From NCBI GenBank assembly GCA_947382445.1, contig CANCZH010000001.1:8618-72617 (forward strand): a DNA stretch of 64,000 bases. The letters run 5' to 3'. Origin of the DNA: an uncultured Clostridium sp. Lineage in GTDB: Bacteria > Bacillota_A > Clostridia > TANB77 > CAG-508. The notes under the pieces were generated by a model. The model searched no databases. It saw nothing but the letters and a program-made list of their open reading frames with translations, and had not been told where the DNA came from. Position 1 is the first letter of the stretch, and every line of letters begins with the position of its first letter. Positions 19,364 to 29,328 of this stretch are shown one piece after another. The position numbers and the translations under genes were made by a program.

Positions 19364-20395
19364 ATGAATTTTGATGATGAAAATTTTGATGAAAACTTAT
19401 TAGTACCAAATTTAAAAAATGAGGAAGAGGAAAATCAAGAAGTTTCATTAAGACCTAAAAAGTTAAATGAATATATTGGTCAAACTAAAGTTAAAGAAAA
19501 TATGAAAATATGTATTGAAGCTGCTAAAAAAAGAGGACAACCATTAGACCATGTTTTACTATATGGACCTCCTGGACTTGGTAAAACAACTCTTGCTAAT
19601 ATTTTAGCAAATGAAATGAATGCAAATATAAAAGTAACATCTGGTCCAGCAATTGAAAAGCCAGGGGATTTAGCTGCAATATTAACTAATTTATCTGAAA
19701 ATGATGTTTTGTTTATAGATGAAATACATAGAATGAACAGGAATGTTGAAGAAATTTTATATCCAGCGCTAGAAGATTACACACTTGATATTATTATTGG
19801 AAAAGGACCAAGTTCAAGGTCTATTCGTTTAGATTTACCTAAATTTACTCTAGTTGGTGCTACTACTAGAGCAGGAAGTTTATCAACGCCTCTTCGTGAT
19901 AGATTTGGAATTATAAATAGACTTGAATTATATGATGCAGAAGATTTAGATACAATAGTAAGAAGGTCAGCAGACATTTTAGGAATTAATATAAGTAAAG
20001 ATGCTTCTATGGAAATCGCAAAACGTTCTAGAGGAACACCAAGGATTGCAAATAGATTATTAAAAAGAGTTGCTGATTTTGGATTAGTTTTGGGTGATGG
20101 AGATATAACAATAGAAATTGCTAAACTTGCATTAAATAAATTAGAAATAGATGATTTAGGATTAGATAATACAGACAAAAAGATATTAGAATCTATAATC
20201 TATAATTATAAAGGTGGACCAGTTGGAATAGATACATTGACTGCTACAATTGGAGAAGAGAGTGGAACAATAGAAGATGTGTATGAGCCATATTTATTAC
20301 AAATTGGTTTTATAGCAAGAACACCTAGAGGAAGAATAGTTACTCCAATTGCCTATGAACACTTAGGTATTGAATATATTGATAAGAAAGGTTAG
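19364..20395 (+). CDS. ruvB: Holliday junction branch migration helicase RuvB
   Basis: AAA+ motor of the RuvABC complex. 343 residues with [12 protein letters not shown], Walker [10 protein letters not shown], Walker [11 protein letters not shown], sensor [17 protein letters not shown] with arginine finger, and a winged-helix C-terminus ([32 protein letters not shown]). Starts 14 bases after ispG. ruvA is not adjacent, which is unusual. Confidence 0.97.
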   Translation: MNFDDENFDENLLVPNLKNEEEENQEVSLRPKKLNEYIGQTKVKENMKICIEAAKKRGQPLDHVLLYGPPGLGKTTLANILANEMNANIKVTSGPAIEKPGDLAAILTNLSENDVLFIDEIHRMNRNVEEILYPALEDYTLDIIIGKGPSSRSIRLDLPKFTLVGATTRAGSLSTPLRDRFGIINRLELYDAEDLDTIVRRSADILGINISKDASMEIAKRSRGTPRIANRLLKRVADFGLVLGDGDITIEIAKLALNKLEIDDLGLDNTDKKILESIIYNYKGGPVGIDTLTATIGEESGTIEDVYEPYLLQIGFIARTPRGRIVTPIAYEHLGIEYIDKKG

Positions 20396-20424
20396 TTTGA
20401 AGATATTTTAAACTAGATTAAGTA

Positions 20425-21912
20425 ATGAGATTCAAAAAAGTAAAGGAAATATTATTAATTATTTTTATAGCTATAATTTGTTTTTCAAATATTTTTCCAA
20501 ATACAATAGGAAATTTAGATGAACTATGGAATTACAATTTTGCTAAAAATATATGTGATGGACTAGTACCATATAAAGATTTCAATATGGTACAAATGCC
20601 ATTATTAGCTGGAATATGTTCTATATTTTTAAAAACATGTGGCAATCAATTAATTGTTATGAGATTTTTAGCTGTATTACTGATGTCAATGATATTTTTC
20701 TTTGCATATAAGATATTAGAAATAGTAACAAATGAAAATATTGCAAAATTGTTATTAATAGGATTACTTGTATTATATAAAGATATTTTATGTATTGATT
20801 ATAATTATGCAGTTTTACTTATTACTCTTATTTTAGTATATATAGAATTGAGAAATAATGAAAAAAATTTTTGGAAATCTAGTTTTAAATATAACTTAAT
20901 GGTAGGAATAATAGCAGGATTATCAATTTTATGCAAGCAAACTACTGGTATTGCTATATCAATGGCATGCATAGGATACAAAGTTTTTGCTATTAGAAAC
21001 AAGAATAATATTAAGATACTTTTAAAAATAGCATTTACTAGATTACTGGGAGTAGTAATTCCTATGAGTATATTCATAATATACTTAATTATAAATAATG
21101 CAGTATTAGACTTTTGGGATTATACGATTTTAGGATTAAAAACATTCTCAAATAAAATTTCATATTCAAATTTATTTGATGATAGCTTAGTATTAACGAT
21201 TTTGGCTGTTAGTGTACCAGTAGCTTTAATTGTTATGGGATTAATGTTATTTATAAAAAAAGAAGACTCAAAAGTATATATCTTTTTTGCATATTCAATT
21301 TCTAGTTTTGTAGTTACTTTTCCAATTTCAGATAAAATTCATTTTTTAACAGGAAGCTTAGTTACAATTTTAGCTATTGTTTATATTTTATATGATACAT
21401 TTATACATAATAAAAAATATAGTAAAAAAATTAAAATAATAAGTTATGGAATATATTCATTTGCAACTGTTTTTTGTATGTTAGTTTTAATATTTTCTTC
21501 AATAAGGAATATAGAAACAAAATATATTAGAGTTAGTAAAGAAAAAGAATTATCTCATTTTATTAATATCCCTGAAAATCAAGGATTAAAATCAAGAATC
21601 TTTGAAATTGATAACTATATCTTAGAAAATAAGAAACTTGGAAAAAATGTTTATATATTAGATGCAGAAGCGGTAATTTATACTATTCCAATAGATATTT
21701 ATAATAAAGATTATGATATGTTTTTAAAAGGAAATTTAGGATATAAAGGAGAAAAGGGGATAATAGATAGAATAAATAATGAAGAAAATGCTATTTATTT
21801 AATAAAAAAAGATTATTTAAATTGGCAAAACCCAAATGAAGTAAGAGAATATATAATAGATAATTTAAAATTGATAGATGATATTTCAATATTTTATGTT
21901 TATGAAAAATAG
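20425..21912 (+). CDS. Polytopic membrane glycosyltransferase-like protein
   Basis: 495 residues with about ten hydrophobic helices and a soluble C-terminal ~120 residues. The first external loop carries NLDELWNYNFAKNICDGLVPYKDFN, matching the acidic DE motif and general layout of GT-C/PMT-type transferases that use polyprenyl-phosphate sugars. Acceptor unknown. No strong ribosome binding site. The assignment rests on topology and the DE loop. Confidence 0.65.
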   Translation: MRFKKVKEILLIIFIAIICFSNIFPNTIGNLDELWNYNFAKNICDGLVPYKDFNMVQMPLLAGICSIFLKTCGNQLIVMRFLAVLLMSMIFFFAYKILEIVTNENIAKLLLIGLLVLYKDILCIDYNYAVLLITLILVYIELRNNEKNFWKSSFKYNLMVGIIAGLSILCKQTTGIAISMACIGYKVFAIRNKNNIKILLKIAFTRLLGVVIPMSIFIIYLIINNAVLDFWDYTILGLKTFSNKISYSNLFDDSLVLTILAVSVPVALIVMGLMLFIKKEDSKVYIFFAYSISSFVVTFPISDKIHFLTGSLVTILAIVYILYDTFIHNKKYSKKIKIISYGIYSFATVFCMLVLIFSSIRNIETKYIRVSKEKELSHFINIPENQGLKSRIFEIDNYILENKKLGKNVYILDAEAVIYTIPIDIYNKDYDMFLKGNLGYKGEKGIIDRINNEENAIYLIKKDYLNWQNPNEVREYIIDNLKLIDDISIFYVYEK

Positions 21913-21918
21913 AAAGGA

Positions 21919-22965
21919 ATGAAACAAAAAATGAAATTATTAATGCATACTTGTTGTGCTCCATGTAGTGTATATTGCATAGATTCGTTAAGAAATGAGG
22001 GAATAGAGCCAGTATCTTTCTGGTATAATCCTAACATTCATCCATATATTGAGTATAAAACTCGTAGAGATACTTTAATTCAATATAGTGAAATGGCGAA
22101 TTTTAAATTAATTATAAAAGAAGAATATGGATTAAGAAGTTTTTGTGAAAATGTAATTACTGATTTAGAAAATAGATGTGTTAATTATTGCTATAAAGTA
22201 CGTTTAGAAGAAACTGCTAAATATGCAAAAGAAAATGGTTATGATGCATTTACATCAACTTTATTTGTTAGTCCATATCAAAAACATGAAGAATTAAAAA
22301 GAGTATGTGAAGAGATTGCTAAAAAATATGATATAGAATTTTTATATAGAGACTTTAGAGTGGGGTTTAGAGAAGGACAAGCTAAAGCTAGAGAATTAGA
22401 ATTGTATATGCAAAAATATTGTGGTTGTGTTTTTTCAGAATACATAGCCAACGATGACCACAAAAGTTTAAAGCATATAACTCCAAATGGATATGAATAT
22501 CAAAAAGAACCAAGATTACAAGTAAAAAGGATAGAAAATAAAGATGATTATATGGAAATGCTTTTAGAGGCAGATCCTTCAGAAAATATGATACGTAAGT
22601 ATCTAAGTGATTCTGATGTATATGCATTAAAAAGAGAAGATGAGATAATTTGTATTGCAGTCATTTTGCCTATTTCTAGGAAAACTCTAGAGTTAAAAAA
22701 TATAGTTACAAAAGAAGAATTTAGAAATAAAGGATATGCAAAAATATTATTAAAATCATTATGCGGTAATTATAAACAAAAATATGATAAAATGCTAGTA
22801 GGAACAACAGAGAACAATATCCCATTTTATGTTAAACAAGGATTTGATAAATATGAAAAAACAATAAAGAATTTTTTTATAGATAATTATGATGAAGAAA
22901 TAAAGGATGGAGAATTAGTTTGTACTGATATGATATATTATTCAAAAAATCTAAAAAAGAGATAG
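21919..22965 (+). CDS. queH: Epoxyqueuosine reductase QueH fused to a GNAT domain
   Basis: 348 residues. The first ~200 match QueH (DUF208), which reduces epoxyqueuosine to queuosine in tRNA: HTCCAPCS near the N-terminus, FWYNPNIHP, RCVNYCYKVRLEETA, FTSTLFVSPYQKH and the late cysteine pair KYCGCVFSE. Residues ~205-345 look like a GNAT acetyltransferase (IVTKEEFRNKGYAKILLKSLC as the acetyl-CoA loop, FYVKQGFDKYEK). ATG 21919 is tight on the AAAGGA site; ATG 21931 is an alternative. The GNAT substrate is unknown. Confidence 0.85.
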   Translation: MKQKMKLLMHTCCAPCSVYCIDSLRNEGIEPVSFWYNPNIHPYIEYKTRRDTLIQYSEMANFKLIIKEEYGLRSFCENVITDLENRCVNYCYKVRLEETAKYAKENGYDAFTSTLFVSPYQKHEELKRVCEEIAKKYDIEFLYRDFRVGFREGQAKARELELYMQKYCGCVFSEYIANDDHKSLKHITPNGYEYQKEPRLQVKRIENKDDYMEMLLEADPSENMIRKYLSDSDVYALKREDEIICIAVILPISRKTLELKNIVTKEEFRNKGYAKILLKSLCGNYKQKYDKMLVGTTENNIPFYVKQGFDKYEKTIKNFFIDNYDEEIKDGELVCTDMIYYSKNLKKR

Positions 22966-23038
22966 ATAATGGAGGTTCATGTAGAGTTAAAAAATAAAAT
23001 TTTATATAATTTATTTAATAATAGAAGGAGAATTTTAT

Positions 23039-23848
23039 ATGATAACAGATATTGATATAAACAAGCTTAAAAATTTTAAGGATTATCCATTTAAATTAAC
23101 ATTAACTGAAAATATGAAAGAACTGATTGAAAGTATAGTTATTAATGGAATTATAACTCCTTTAATAGTTAGAAAAGTAGATGACTTATATGAAATCATA
23201 TCTGGACATAGAAGAAAGTATGTAGCTGAGCTTTTAAACATTAAGAAAATACCTTGTATTGTTAAAGAAATGAATGATAATGAGGCAATTTTAGCAATGA
23301 TAGATTGCAATATAGATAGAGAAAATATACTGCCAAGCGAAAGAGCTTTTGCATATAAAATGAAACTGGAAGCAATAAAAGTTCAAAGTAAAAGAATCTT
23401 TGTTTTTGATGTAACTCCTAAAGAATGGAAATTAGAAAATATAGAATTTACTAATGAAAGAAATATAAAAAAGATCAATAATTATATAAGATTAACGAAT
23501 TTAATTCCAGAATTATTAGAGTTGGTGAATGTTGGAAGAATGGCTTTTAGCCCTGCATTAGAATTATCATACTTAACTAAAGAAAACCAGAATATAGTTA
23601 GAGATTTTATTGAGATGGAGGATGCAACTCCCACAGTTGGACAAGCAATAAGAATGAAAAAATTAGAATTAGATGGAAAATTAAATGAAGAAGTTATAGA
23701 ACAAATTATGTTAGAAGAGAAATCAAATCAAAAAGAAAAATTTACTATGCCATATGATCAACTAAGAAAATATTTACCCAAAGAATATACTAATAAACAA
23801 ATAGAAAAAGTTAGTTGTAGATTATTGGAGAGCCATTCTAAAAAGTAA
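23039..23848 (+). CDS. ParB/Spo0J N-terminal-domain protein
   Basis: 269 residues. The ParB CTPase/nuclease-fold pattern is visible: NGIITPLIVRKVDDLYEIISGHRRKYVAELL (GHRR box) and AMIDCNIDRENILPSERAFAYKMKLE. A helix-turn-helix-like region follows. Ribosome binding site AGAAGGAG. Proteins of this type accompany plasmids and integrative elements rather than chromosome partition. First gene of the accessory island between queH and manA. Confidence 0.82.
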   Translation: MITDIDINKLKNFKDYPFKLTLTENMKELIESIVINGIITPLIVRKVDDLYEIISGHRRKYVAELLNIKKIPCIVKEMNDNEAILAMIDCNIDRENILPSERAFAYKMKLEAIKVQSKRIFVFDVTPKEWKLENIEFTNERNIKKINNYIRLTNLIPELLELVNVGRMAFSPALELSYLTKENQNIVRDFIEMEDATPTVGQAIRMKKLELDGKLNEEVIEQIMLEEKSNQKEKFTMPYDQLRKYLPKEYTNKQIEKVSCRLLESHSKK

Positions 23849-23947
23849 ATTATATTAGTATTAGTGATAGCTACTTATTTTAAATGTAGAAATAGCAATT
23901 TTTGATAGAATTTTATTAAAAGATGAAGAAGAAAGGAAAAATAAAAA

Positions 23948-25147
23948 GTGATTAATATAAATGGAAAACAATGGGATCAAATAACTAAAGAAGATATAGA
24001 AATTTTATTAGAAGGCGATAATGATGAAAATTTCTTTTTTGAATACAAAAATGATGATGTGGATAATAAAAAATTAATAAAAGAAATCTCTGCTTTTTCA
24101 AATACTTATGGTGGTTATATAATAATAGGAGTTGATGATGATAAGAAAATATCGGGGTGTAGTAAATGGAATGAACAAAAAATTCATACAACTATACATG
24201 ACTCTATAACACCAATTCCTAACTTTGATGTAAAAAAAGTAAGCATAGATGAGGAGAAAAATATTTATATAATAAAAATTGAAGAAGGAAGCCATCCAAC
24301 TTATATTACAAACACAGGTAAAATATATGAAAGAGTTTCATCTGGTTCATTTCCAATAAACGAATCTTCAAAATTAATACAACTATATTATAAGAGAGAA
24401 GATCAAAACAAAAAAATAAAGAGTAAAATTGAAATTGACGATATTAATAATGTAAACAATTTACCAAATAATTTATGTGGATATGTAGATGTAGGCTTTT
24501 CGATAACTGTTAATGATTCAAAGAAACTACAGAAAAAGATATTTAATATTGATTTAGAAGAATTATCTAAAGAGATAAAAAAAGATAATAAGTATTATAA
24601 TGTAACTAGAGTAGGATATTCTGTAGTTATAGTATTAGGAAAAAGTGAATGTACACAGAATGGAAATAAGGTATTGACTAATGCAGGTATTAATAATTTT
24701 ATAGAAATTATGGAAGATGGTAGTGTTAGATGTAGAGCAATACTATCTGCTGACGAAAATAATAAGGTAAATATAAGTAATATGTTGATACTTATTTATT
24801 TTAAAGAAGTGTATGCGAAAATTATTGGAGAAGAAATCTATAAAGACTTTATAAGTGCTTATAAATATGAAAAACTAACTGTATTGAAACAATTTGAGCC
24901 ATATTTTAATTTTGATAATAATCAACCAAAAGAAGAAATAGAGAAATTTGAAACATATATGAAAAACCATCTAGAAAAATATGGTGAAAATCTTATTATT
25001 ACTGGAAATAGAATACCCAAAAGTGAGTATATGTATATTGATAAAAAAATTTTTGATAATTGTAATATAGAATTTAATAAAGATAATTTGCTTTCTGAAT
25101 TATTTCATACAGAGTATTTTATGCTTGGTTTTATAGATGAATTGTAA
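23948..25147 (+). CDS. AlbA_2/Schlafen-like domain protein
   Basis: 399 residues from GTG 23948 (AAAGGA upstream). The N-terminal ~130 residues show the AlbA_2 pattern: FFEYKNDDVDNKKLIKEISAFSNTYGGYIIIGVDDDKKISG, then IKIEEGSHPTYI and GKIYERVSSGSFP. The C-terminal ~250 residues are not recognised. AlbA_2 proteins occur as transcription regulators and in anti-phage or RNA-cleaving contexts; its island location fits an accessory role, which is inference. Confidence 0.75.
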   Translation: MININGKQWDQITKEDIEILLEGDNDENFFFEYKNDDVDNKKLIKEISAFSNTYGGYIIIGVDDDKKISGCSKWNEQKIHTTIHDSITPIPNFDVKKVSIDEEKNIYIIKIEEGSHPTYITNTGKIYERVSSGSFPINESSKLIQLYYKREDQNKKIKSKIEIDDINNVNNLPNNLCGYVDVGFSITVNDSKKLQKKIFNIDLEELSKEIKKDNKYYNVTRVGYSVVIVLGKSECTQNGNKVLTNAGINNFIEIMEDGSVRCRAILSADENNKVNISNMLILIYFKEVYAKIIGEEIYKDFISAYKYEKLTVLKQFEPYFNFDNNQPKEEIEKFETYMKNHLEKYGENLIITGNRIPKSEYMYIDKKIFDNCNIEFNKDNLLSELFHTEYFMLGFIDEL

Positions 25148-25174
25148 ACAAAAATAATGAGAGGAGGATATTAA

Positions 25175-26170
25175 ATGGATAATGAATTAGTTGAACGAAA
25201 TAATGATATAATATTTTATACAACTGATGATGGACAAGTTGAAATAGAAGTTAGACTTGAAGACGAAAATGTTTGGCTTACACAAAATGCTATGGCAGAA
25301 CTGTTTGATACAACAAAGCAAAATATAAGCCTACATATAAAAAATATTTTTGAAGAAAATGAACTAAATGAAGATTCAGTTGTCAAGGAAAACTTGACAA
25401 CTGCTTCAGATGGTAAAAATTACAAAACAAAATTTTATAATTTAGATTTAATTATATCAGTTGGATATCGTGTAAAATCAATTCGTGGTACGCAATTTAG
25501 AATATGGGCCAATAAATTAATAAAAGAATATCTAATAAAAGGATATAATTTGAATGTTGATAGGTTTAAAAATAATGGTGGTGGAGTATATTTTGAAGAA
25601 GTACTAGAAAAAATTAGAGATATTCGTTCATCGGAAAAGGTATTTTGGAGAAAAATTTTAGATATTTATGCTACAAGCGTTGACTATGATGCAAAAGATG
25701 AAAAAACAAAAGAATTTTTTAAAACTGTTCAAAATAAGATGCATTATGCAGTTCACGGAAGTACTGCAGCAGAAGTGATTTTTAATAGAGTAGATAGTGA
25801 AAAAGAAAATATAGGATTAACTAATTTTAAAGGAAATATTCCTACGAAATCAGAAACAGAGATTGCGAAAAATTATTTATCAGAAAAAGAATTAGACATG
25901 TTGAATAGAATGGTGTCAGCATATTTAGATGTTGCAGAAATTAATGCATTAAATATGCACCCTATGACAATGAAAGATTGGATAAAAGAATTAGATGGAT
26001 TTTTAACTATGACGCATAAAGAAATATTAGAAGGAGCAGGAAAAATATCTCATGAAAAGGCTTTAGAAAAAGCATATCAAGAATATGATAAGTATATGAA
26101 ATCCCATCTGACTCAGGCAGAAAAGGATTATCTCGAAATTATGGGAGAGGACATTAAAAAATTAAAATAA
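25175..26170 (+). CDS. RhuM family protein
   Basis: 331 residues; AGAGGAGG precedes the ATG. The family pattern is clear: VWLTQNAMAELFDTTKQNISLHIKNIFEENEL (helix-turn-helix), FYNLDLIISVGYRVKSIRGTQFRIWANKLIKEYLIKGY, and the long C-terminal helical domain (YAVHGSTAAEVIFNRVDS, LTNFKG). RhuM was first named in a Salmonella pathogenicity island; the function is unknown but these genes are typical of mobile islands. A fragment of a second RhuM-type gene lies at 27418. Confidence 0.87.
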   Translation: MDNELVERNNDIIFYTTDDGQVEIEVRLEDENVWLTQNAMAELFDTTKQNISLHIKNIFEENELNEDSVVKENLTTASDGKNYKTKFYNLDLIISVGYRVKSIRGTQFRIWANKLIKEYLIKGYNLNVDRFKNNGGGVYFEEVLEKIRDIRSSEKVFWRKILDIYATSVDYDAKDEKTKEFFKTVQNKMHYAVHGSTAAEVIFNRVDSEKENIGLTNFKGNIPTKSETEIAKNYLSEKELDMLNRMVSAYLDVAEINALNMHPMTMKDWIKELDGFLTMTHKEILEGAGKISHEKALEKAYQEYDKYMKSHLTQAEKDYLEIMGEDIKKLK

Positions 26171-26184
26171 TTTTGTGACCATAA

Positions 26185-26755
26185 TGCCTTATCGCAGAGG
26201 AGACATCAAATTATGACCGAAAAAGTTTTGCAGAAACAGTCGCACTTCAACATAACAAAGAAACAGAAAAGCAAATAAGATTAGGTAGGTCAGTTCAAAA
26301 TTTAGAATTAAAGCCATATAAAAATGGAAATCAAGAAGAAATTAAATTTATATATAATTTGAAAAAAGAAGTTTATCAAAAATATGTAGAAGAAATATAT
26401 GGAGAATGGAACGAAGAAAATCAGAAAAAGTTATTTGCTAAATTTATGAAAGAAAATTCAAAAAATATAGAACTTATATATTTAAAAGATGTGCTAACCC
26501 GGATTTTACAATGGAAAGGAAAAAGATAATAATACTTTTGAAATAGGTAATATTTGTGTTAAACCAGAATATCAAAATAAGGGTATTGGAACAGCAGTAT
26601 TAAAAGAAATTCTATTTGGACATAAAGGACAAAACATAAAATTACAAGTATTTAAAATAAATGAAAAAGCAATTAAATTATATGAAAAAATGGGGTTTGA
26701 AAAAATTGATGAAATAAAAACCCATTATATTATGAAAAATAAATCTATTATATGA
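26185..26755 (+). pseudogene. GNAT acetyltransferase without a start codon, interrupted by CGG 26500
   Basis: An open frame from 26185 has no ATG, GTG or TTG before the acetyltransferase domain begins (LELKPYKNGNQEEIKFIYNLKKE), so the 5' end looks decayed or fused to a remnant. Frame 0 meets an in-frame CGG at 26500-26502 and would stop at TAA 26527. Skipping the C restores FEIGNICVKPEYQNKGIGTAVLKE, the acetyl-CoA-binding loop, and ends KLYEKMGFEKIDEIKTHYIMK to TGA 26755. The interruption has the same form as in the intact genes. Confidence 0.65.
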
Positions 26756-26859
26756 ATACTAACTATATGAATGTCAAGAGATTTTGTAAAAAACTTAAAC
26801 ATATTCTTTTTATAGAGAAATAACACAATTAGTAAATAATTTGAAAGTGAGATTGTGAA

Positions 26860-27417
26860 ATGAAAGATTTAGGAACAAGAACTTTGGAAACTAAAAGACT
26901 TATATTAAGAAAATATGAATTGAACGATACAGAAGAACTTTTTAATAATAGTTACATAACTGATGAAATTATGGCTAAAAACATGAGTTGGTCACCTTGT
27001 AAAACAATTGAAGAGCAATATAATATAATAAAAAAATGGGTGGATAGTTATGCAAACAATGATTATTACAGATGGTTAATTGTATTAAAAGAAACAGGAG
27101 AATTAATTGGAGGGATAGATGTTTGCAACTTGTATAAAAAGAAAAATTATGGTGAGATAGGATATTGTATTTGGTCAAAATATTGGAATAGAGGGTATGC
27201 AACAGAAGCATTAAGAAGAGTAATAGAGTATCTTCTTATTGATTGTGACTTTCACTTAGTTGAAGCACACCATGCAGGATATAATCCAGCAAGTGGTAGA
27301 GTTATGGAAAAAGCTGGAATGAAAAAAGATGCTGAACTTAGAGAAAGAAGATTAGATAAAAATACTGGAATTTATACTCCGCAGATTTATTATTCTATTT
27401 TAAAAAGTGAGTTGTAG
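26860..27417 (+). CDS. RimJ/RimL-type GNAT N-acetyltransferase
   Basis: 185 residues. TLETKRLILRKYELNDTEELF at the N-terminus, GGIDVCNLYKKKNYGEIGYCIWSKYWNRGYATEALRRVIEYLL (acetyl-CoA loop) and NPASGRVMEKAGMKKDAELRER are typical of the RimJ/RimL branch, whose members acetylate ribosomal protein termini or small molecules. Substrate unknown. Part of the accessory island. Confidence 0.85.
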   Translation: MKDLGTRTLETKRLILRKYELNDTEELFNNSYITDEIMAKNMSWSPCKTIEEQYNIIKKWVDSYANNDYYRWLIVLKETGELIGGIDVCNLYKKKNYGEIGYCIWSKYWNRGYATEALRRVIEYLLIDCDFHLVEAHHAGYNPASGRVMEKAGMKKDAELRERRLDKNTGIYTPQIYYSILKSEL

Positions 27418-27648
27418 ATAGAATATAAATTTAAATTATATGATGTCAATGTGGCAACAATAAATGAGCATATAGCTAATATTTATAAAGATAATGAAAT
27501 TGAAAAAGAAGCAACTATTAGAAATTTTCTAATAGTTCAAGAAGAAAGTACTAGAGATGTATCAAGAAACGTTGCACATTATATTACAGAGGAAAAACAT
27601 TATTCAAAAAATATAGAAAAGGATAAAATAAGATTTTCAAATTATTAG
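27418..27648 (+). pseudogene. RhuM-type gene fragment
   Basis: The frame reads YKFKLYDVNVATINEHIANI and continues with NEIEKEATIRNFLIVQEESTRDVSRNVAHY, which corresponds to the N-terminal third of a RhuM-type protein (the VNVATINEHI variant), then an unrelated tail. The match begins without start codon or ribosome binding site and lacks the rest of the family. A GTG at 27451 could be used but is mid-domain. A relic of a second RhuM gene. Confidence 0.55.
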
Positions 27649-27672
27649 TAAATAGTAGGGAGATGTGTTAAG

Positions 27673-27930
27673 ATGAGAAATAAAGAGATTAGAGAACTTA
27701 AAGGTGCTAATATGGATATTGATTTAGTTAGTGAAAGTGTTGATTGGAAGCAAACCATTTGTCCATGGAATGAAATCGAAAATACAAAAGAACATAAATG
27801 TGCTATAAAAGATACTTCTATTTGCAAATATTTTTGCGGAATTAAATATTTGGATAGTGTACTTTGTAGTTATCCATATGAAAATTTAGATGTGTTAAGC
27901 GAAGATGAAATAGATAGGAAAATGAAATAG
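27673..27930 (+). CDS. Small cysteine-rich hypothetical protein
   Basis: 85 residues; GGGAGATG upstream of the ATG. Six cysteines (TICPWNE, HKCAIKDTSICKYFCGIKYLDSVLCSYP) suggest metal or Fe-S binding. It is followed 29 bases later by a DUF5131 gene and the two are likely one transcript. An internal ATG at 27712 is a possible alternative start. No family name is given. Confidence 0.6.
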   Translation: MRNKEIRELKGANMDIDLVSESVDWKQTICPWNEIENTKEHKCAIKDTSICKYFCGIKYLDSVLCSYPYENLDVLSEDEIDRKMK

Positions 27931-27959
27931 TTAATTACAATTTAAAGGGAGTGTTTACT

Positions 27960-28673
27960 ATGGCAATGTGGAATCCTTGGCGAGGATGTAAAAAATGTAG
28001 TGATGGATGTTTATATTGCTATATTCATAAAGGTGATTCAAAAAGAAATGTTAATACTAATGAAATTGTGAAAACAAAAGATTTTGATAAACCAAAAGAA
28101 AAACTAAAAAACGGAAATTACAAAATGAAGTCAGGAATTGTTTATTTATGCTTTTCTACTGATTTCTTAATTGAAGAAGCAGATGAGTGGAGAAATGACT
28201 GTTGGAAAATGATAAAAGAAAGACAAGATTGCACTTTTCTATTTCTTACTAAAAGAATTGATAGATTTATTAAGTGTATTCCAAATGACTGGAATGATGG
28301 TTATGATAATGTAGTTGTATGTTGCACTATTGAAAATCAAAAGAATACTGACTATAAATTGTCCATATTTAAAGACTTGCCTATAAAACATAAATGTATT
28401 ACAGCTCAACCATTACTTGAAAAGATAGATATTGAAAAATATCTTGATAACATAGAGTTAGTTGTAGTTGGTGGAGAATCAGATATACATGCTAGACCAC
28501 TTGATTATGACTGGGTATTAAGTATTAGAGAACAATGTGTAAGAAAAAATGTTGAATTTGAATTTAGACAATGTGGAACTTATTTTATAAAAGATGGAAA
28601 ACAATATAAATTACAAACGAAAGATTTGTGCAAACAAGCTAAATTAGCAAATATTAATTATAAAAAGCAGTGA
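27960..28673 (+). CDS. DUF5131 (phage Gp37/Gp68-like) protein
   Basis: 237 residues from ATG 27960 (AAAGGGAG upstream; GTG 27951 lies in that site). MWNPWRGCKKCSDGCLYCY, with its cysteine cluster, LFLTKRIDRF, NVVVCCTIENQ and VVVGGESDIHARPLDYDWVLSIREQC match the DUF5131 family found in phages and mobile elements. The clustered N-terminal cysteines resemble radical-SAM iron-sulfur sites, but activity is unproven. Confidence 0.85.
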   Translation: MAMWNPWRGCKKCSDGCLYCYIHKGDSKRNVNTNEIVKTKDFDKPKEKLKNGNYKMKSGIVYLCFSTDFLIEEADEWRNDCWKMIKERQDCTFLFLTKRIDRFIKCIPNDWNDGYDNVVVCCTIENQKNTDYKLSIFKDLPIKHKCITAQPLLEKIDIEKYLDNIELVVVGGESDIHARPLDYDWVLSIREQCVRKNVEFEFRQCGTYFIKDGKQYKLQTKDLCKQAKLANINYKKQ

Positions 28674-28791
28674 TTTTTGATTATAATATATAATAATGTA
28701 GACGGCGAATTGGGAGAAGATTTAAATATTAAGATTTTATTAATAATTCTAAATGAGTTGAGAGAATAAAATTGTGTAAGGAATTTAAAAT

Positions 28792-29328
28792 ATGAAATTA
28801 ATTAATAAACAATATATAGATAAATATAATAATGAAGATTATGTGTGGTATGCTTGTTATGGTTCTAATATCAATTATGAAAGATTTATGTATTATATAA
28901 ATGGAGATATAAGTGGAAAATATAGTACAATTAATGGCTGTATTGATAAGTCAGAACCATTAGAAGAAAGAAAATACATATTTGAATGTCCTATATATTT
29001 TGCTGGGAATAGTAAAAAATGGGGAGGAGGAGGCTTTGCTTTTTTAGATTATGAGCATAAAGGGAAAAGCTATGGAAAAATTTATAAATTAAAAATGAGT
29101 CAGTTTAGAGGAGTATTAGAACAAGAGCAAAGATGCAAATTATATGATGCAACATTATTAGTTGACTATATTGATGATTTACCAATATTTACTTTTACAG
29201 CGAAACATAAATTATATGATTTATTACAAGACCCAAGTTTTCAATATAAAGAAGTTATAAAAAATGGACTACTAAATTTATATGATGATATGGATAGTAT
29301 TCAAATAGAAGAATATTTAAAAAATTAA
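28792..29328 (+). CDS. Gamma-glutamylcyclotransferase-like protein
   Basis: 178 residues. YACYGSNINYERFMYYINGD near the N-terminus is the signature loop of the GGCT-like fold; GGGGFAFLDYEHKGKSYGKIYKL also fits. The precise substrate is unclear. The ~120-base gap before it contains no convincing gene; a short open stretch ending in LLIILNELRE looks like a remnant. Confidence 0.6.
   Translation: MKLINKQYIDKYNNEDYVWYACYGSNINYERFMYYINGDISGKYSTINGCIDKSEPLEERKYIFECPIYFAGNSKKWGGGGFAFLDYEHKGKSYGKIYKLKMSQFRGVLEQEQRCKLYDATLLVDYIDDLPIFTFTAKHKLYDLLQDPSFQYKEVIKNGLLNLYDDMDSIQIEEYLKN

Noticed and set aside
26212..26270. ATG 26212 as the start of the acetyltransferase
   Set aside because: That frame ends within about 20 codons and is not the frame of the acetyltransferase; joining them would need an additional -1 event with no slippery sequence.
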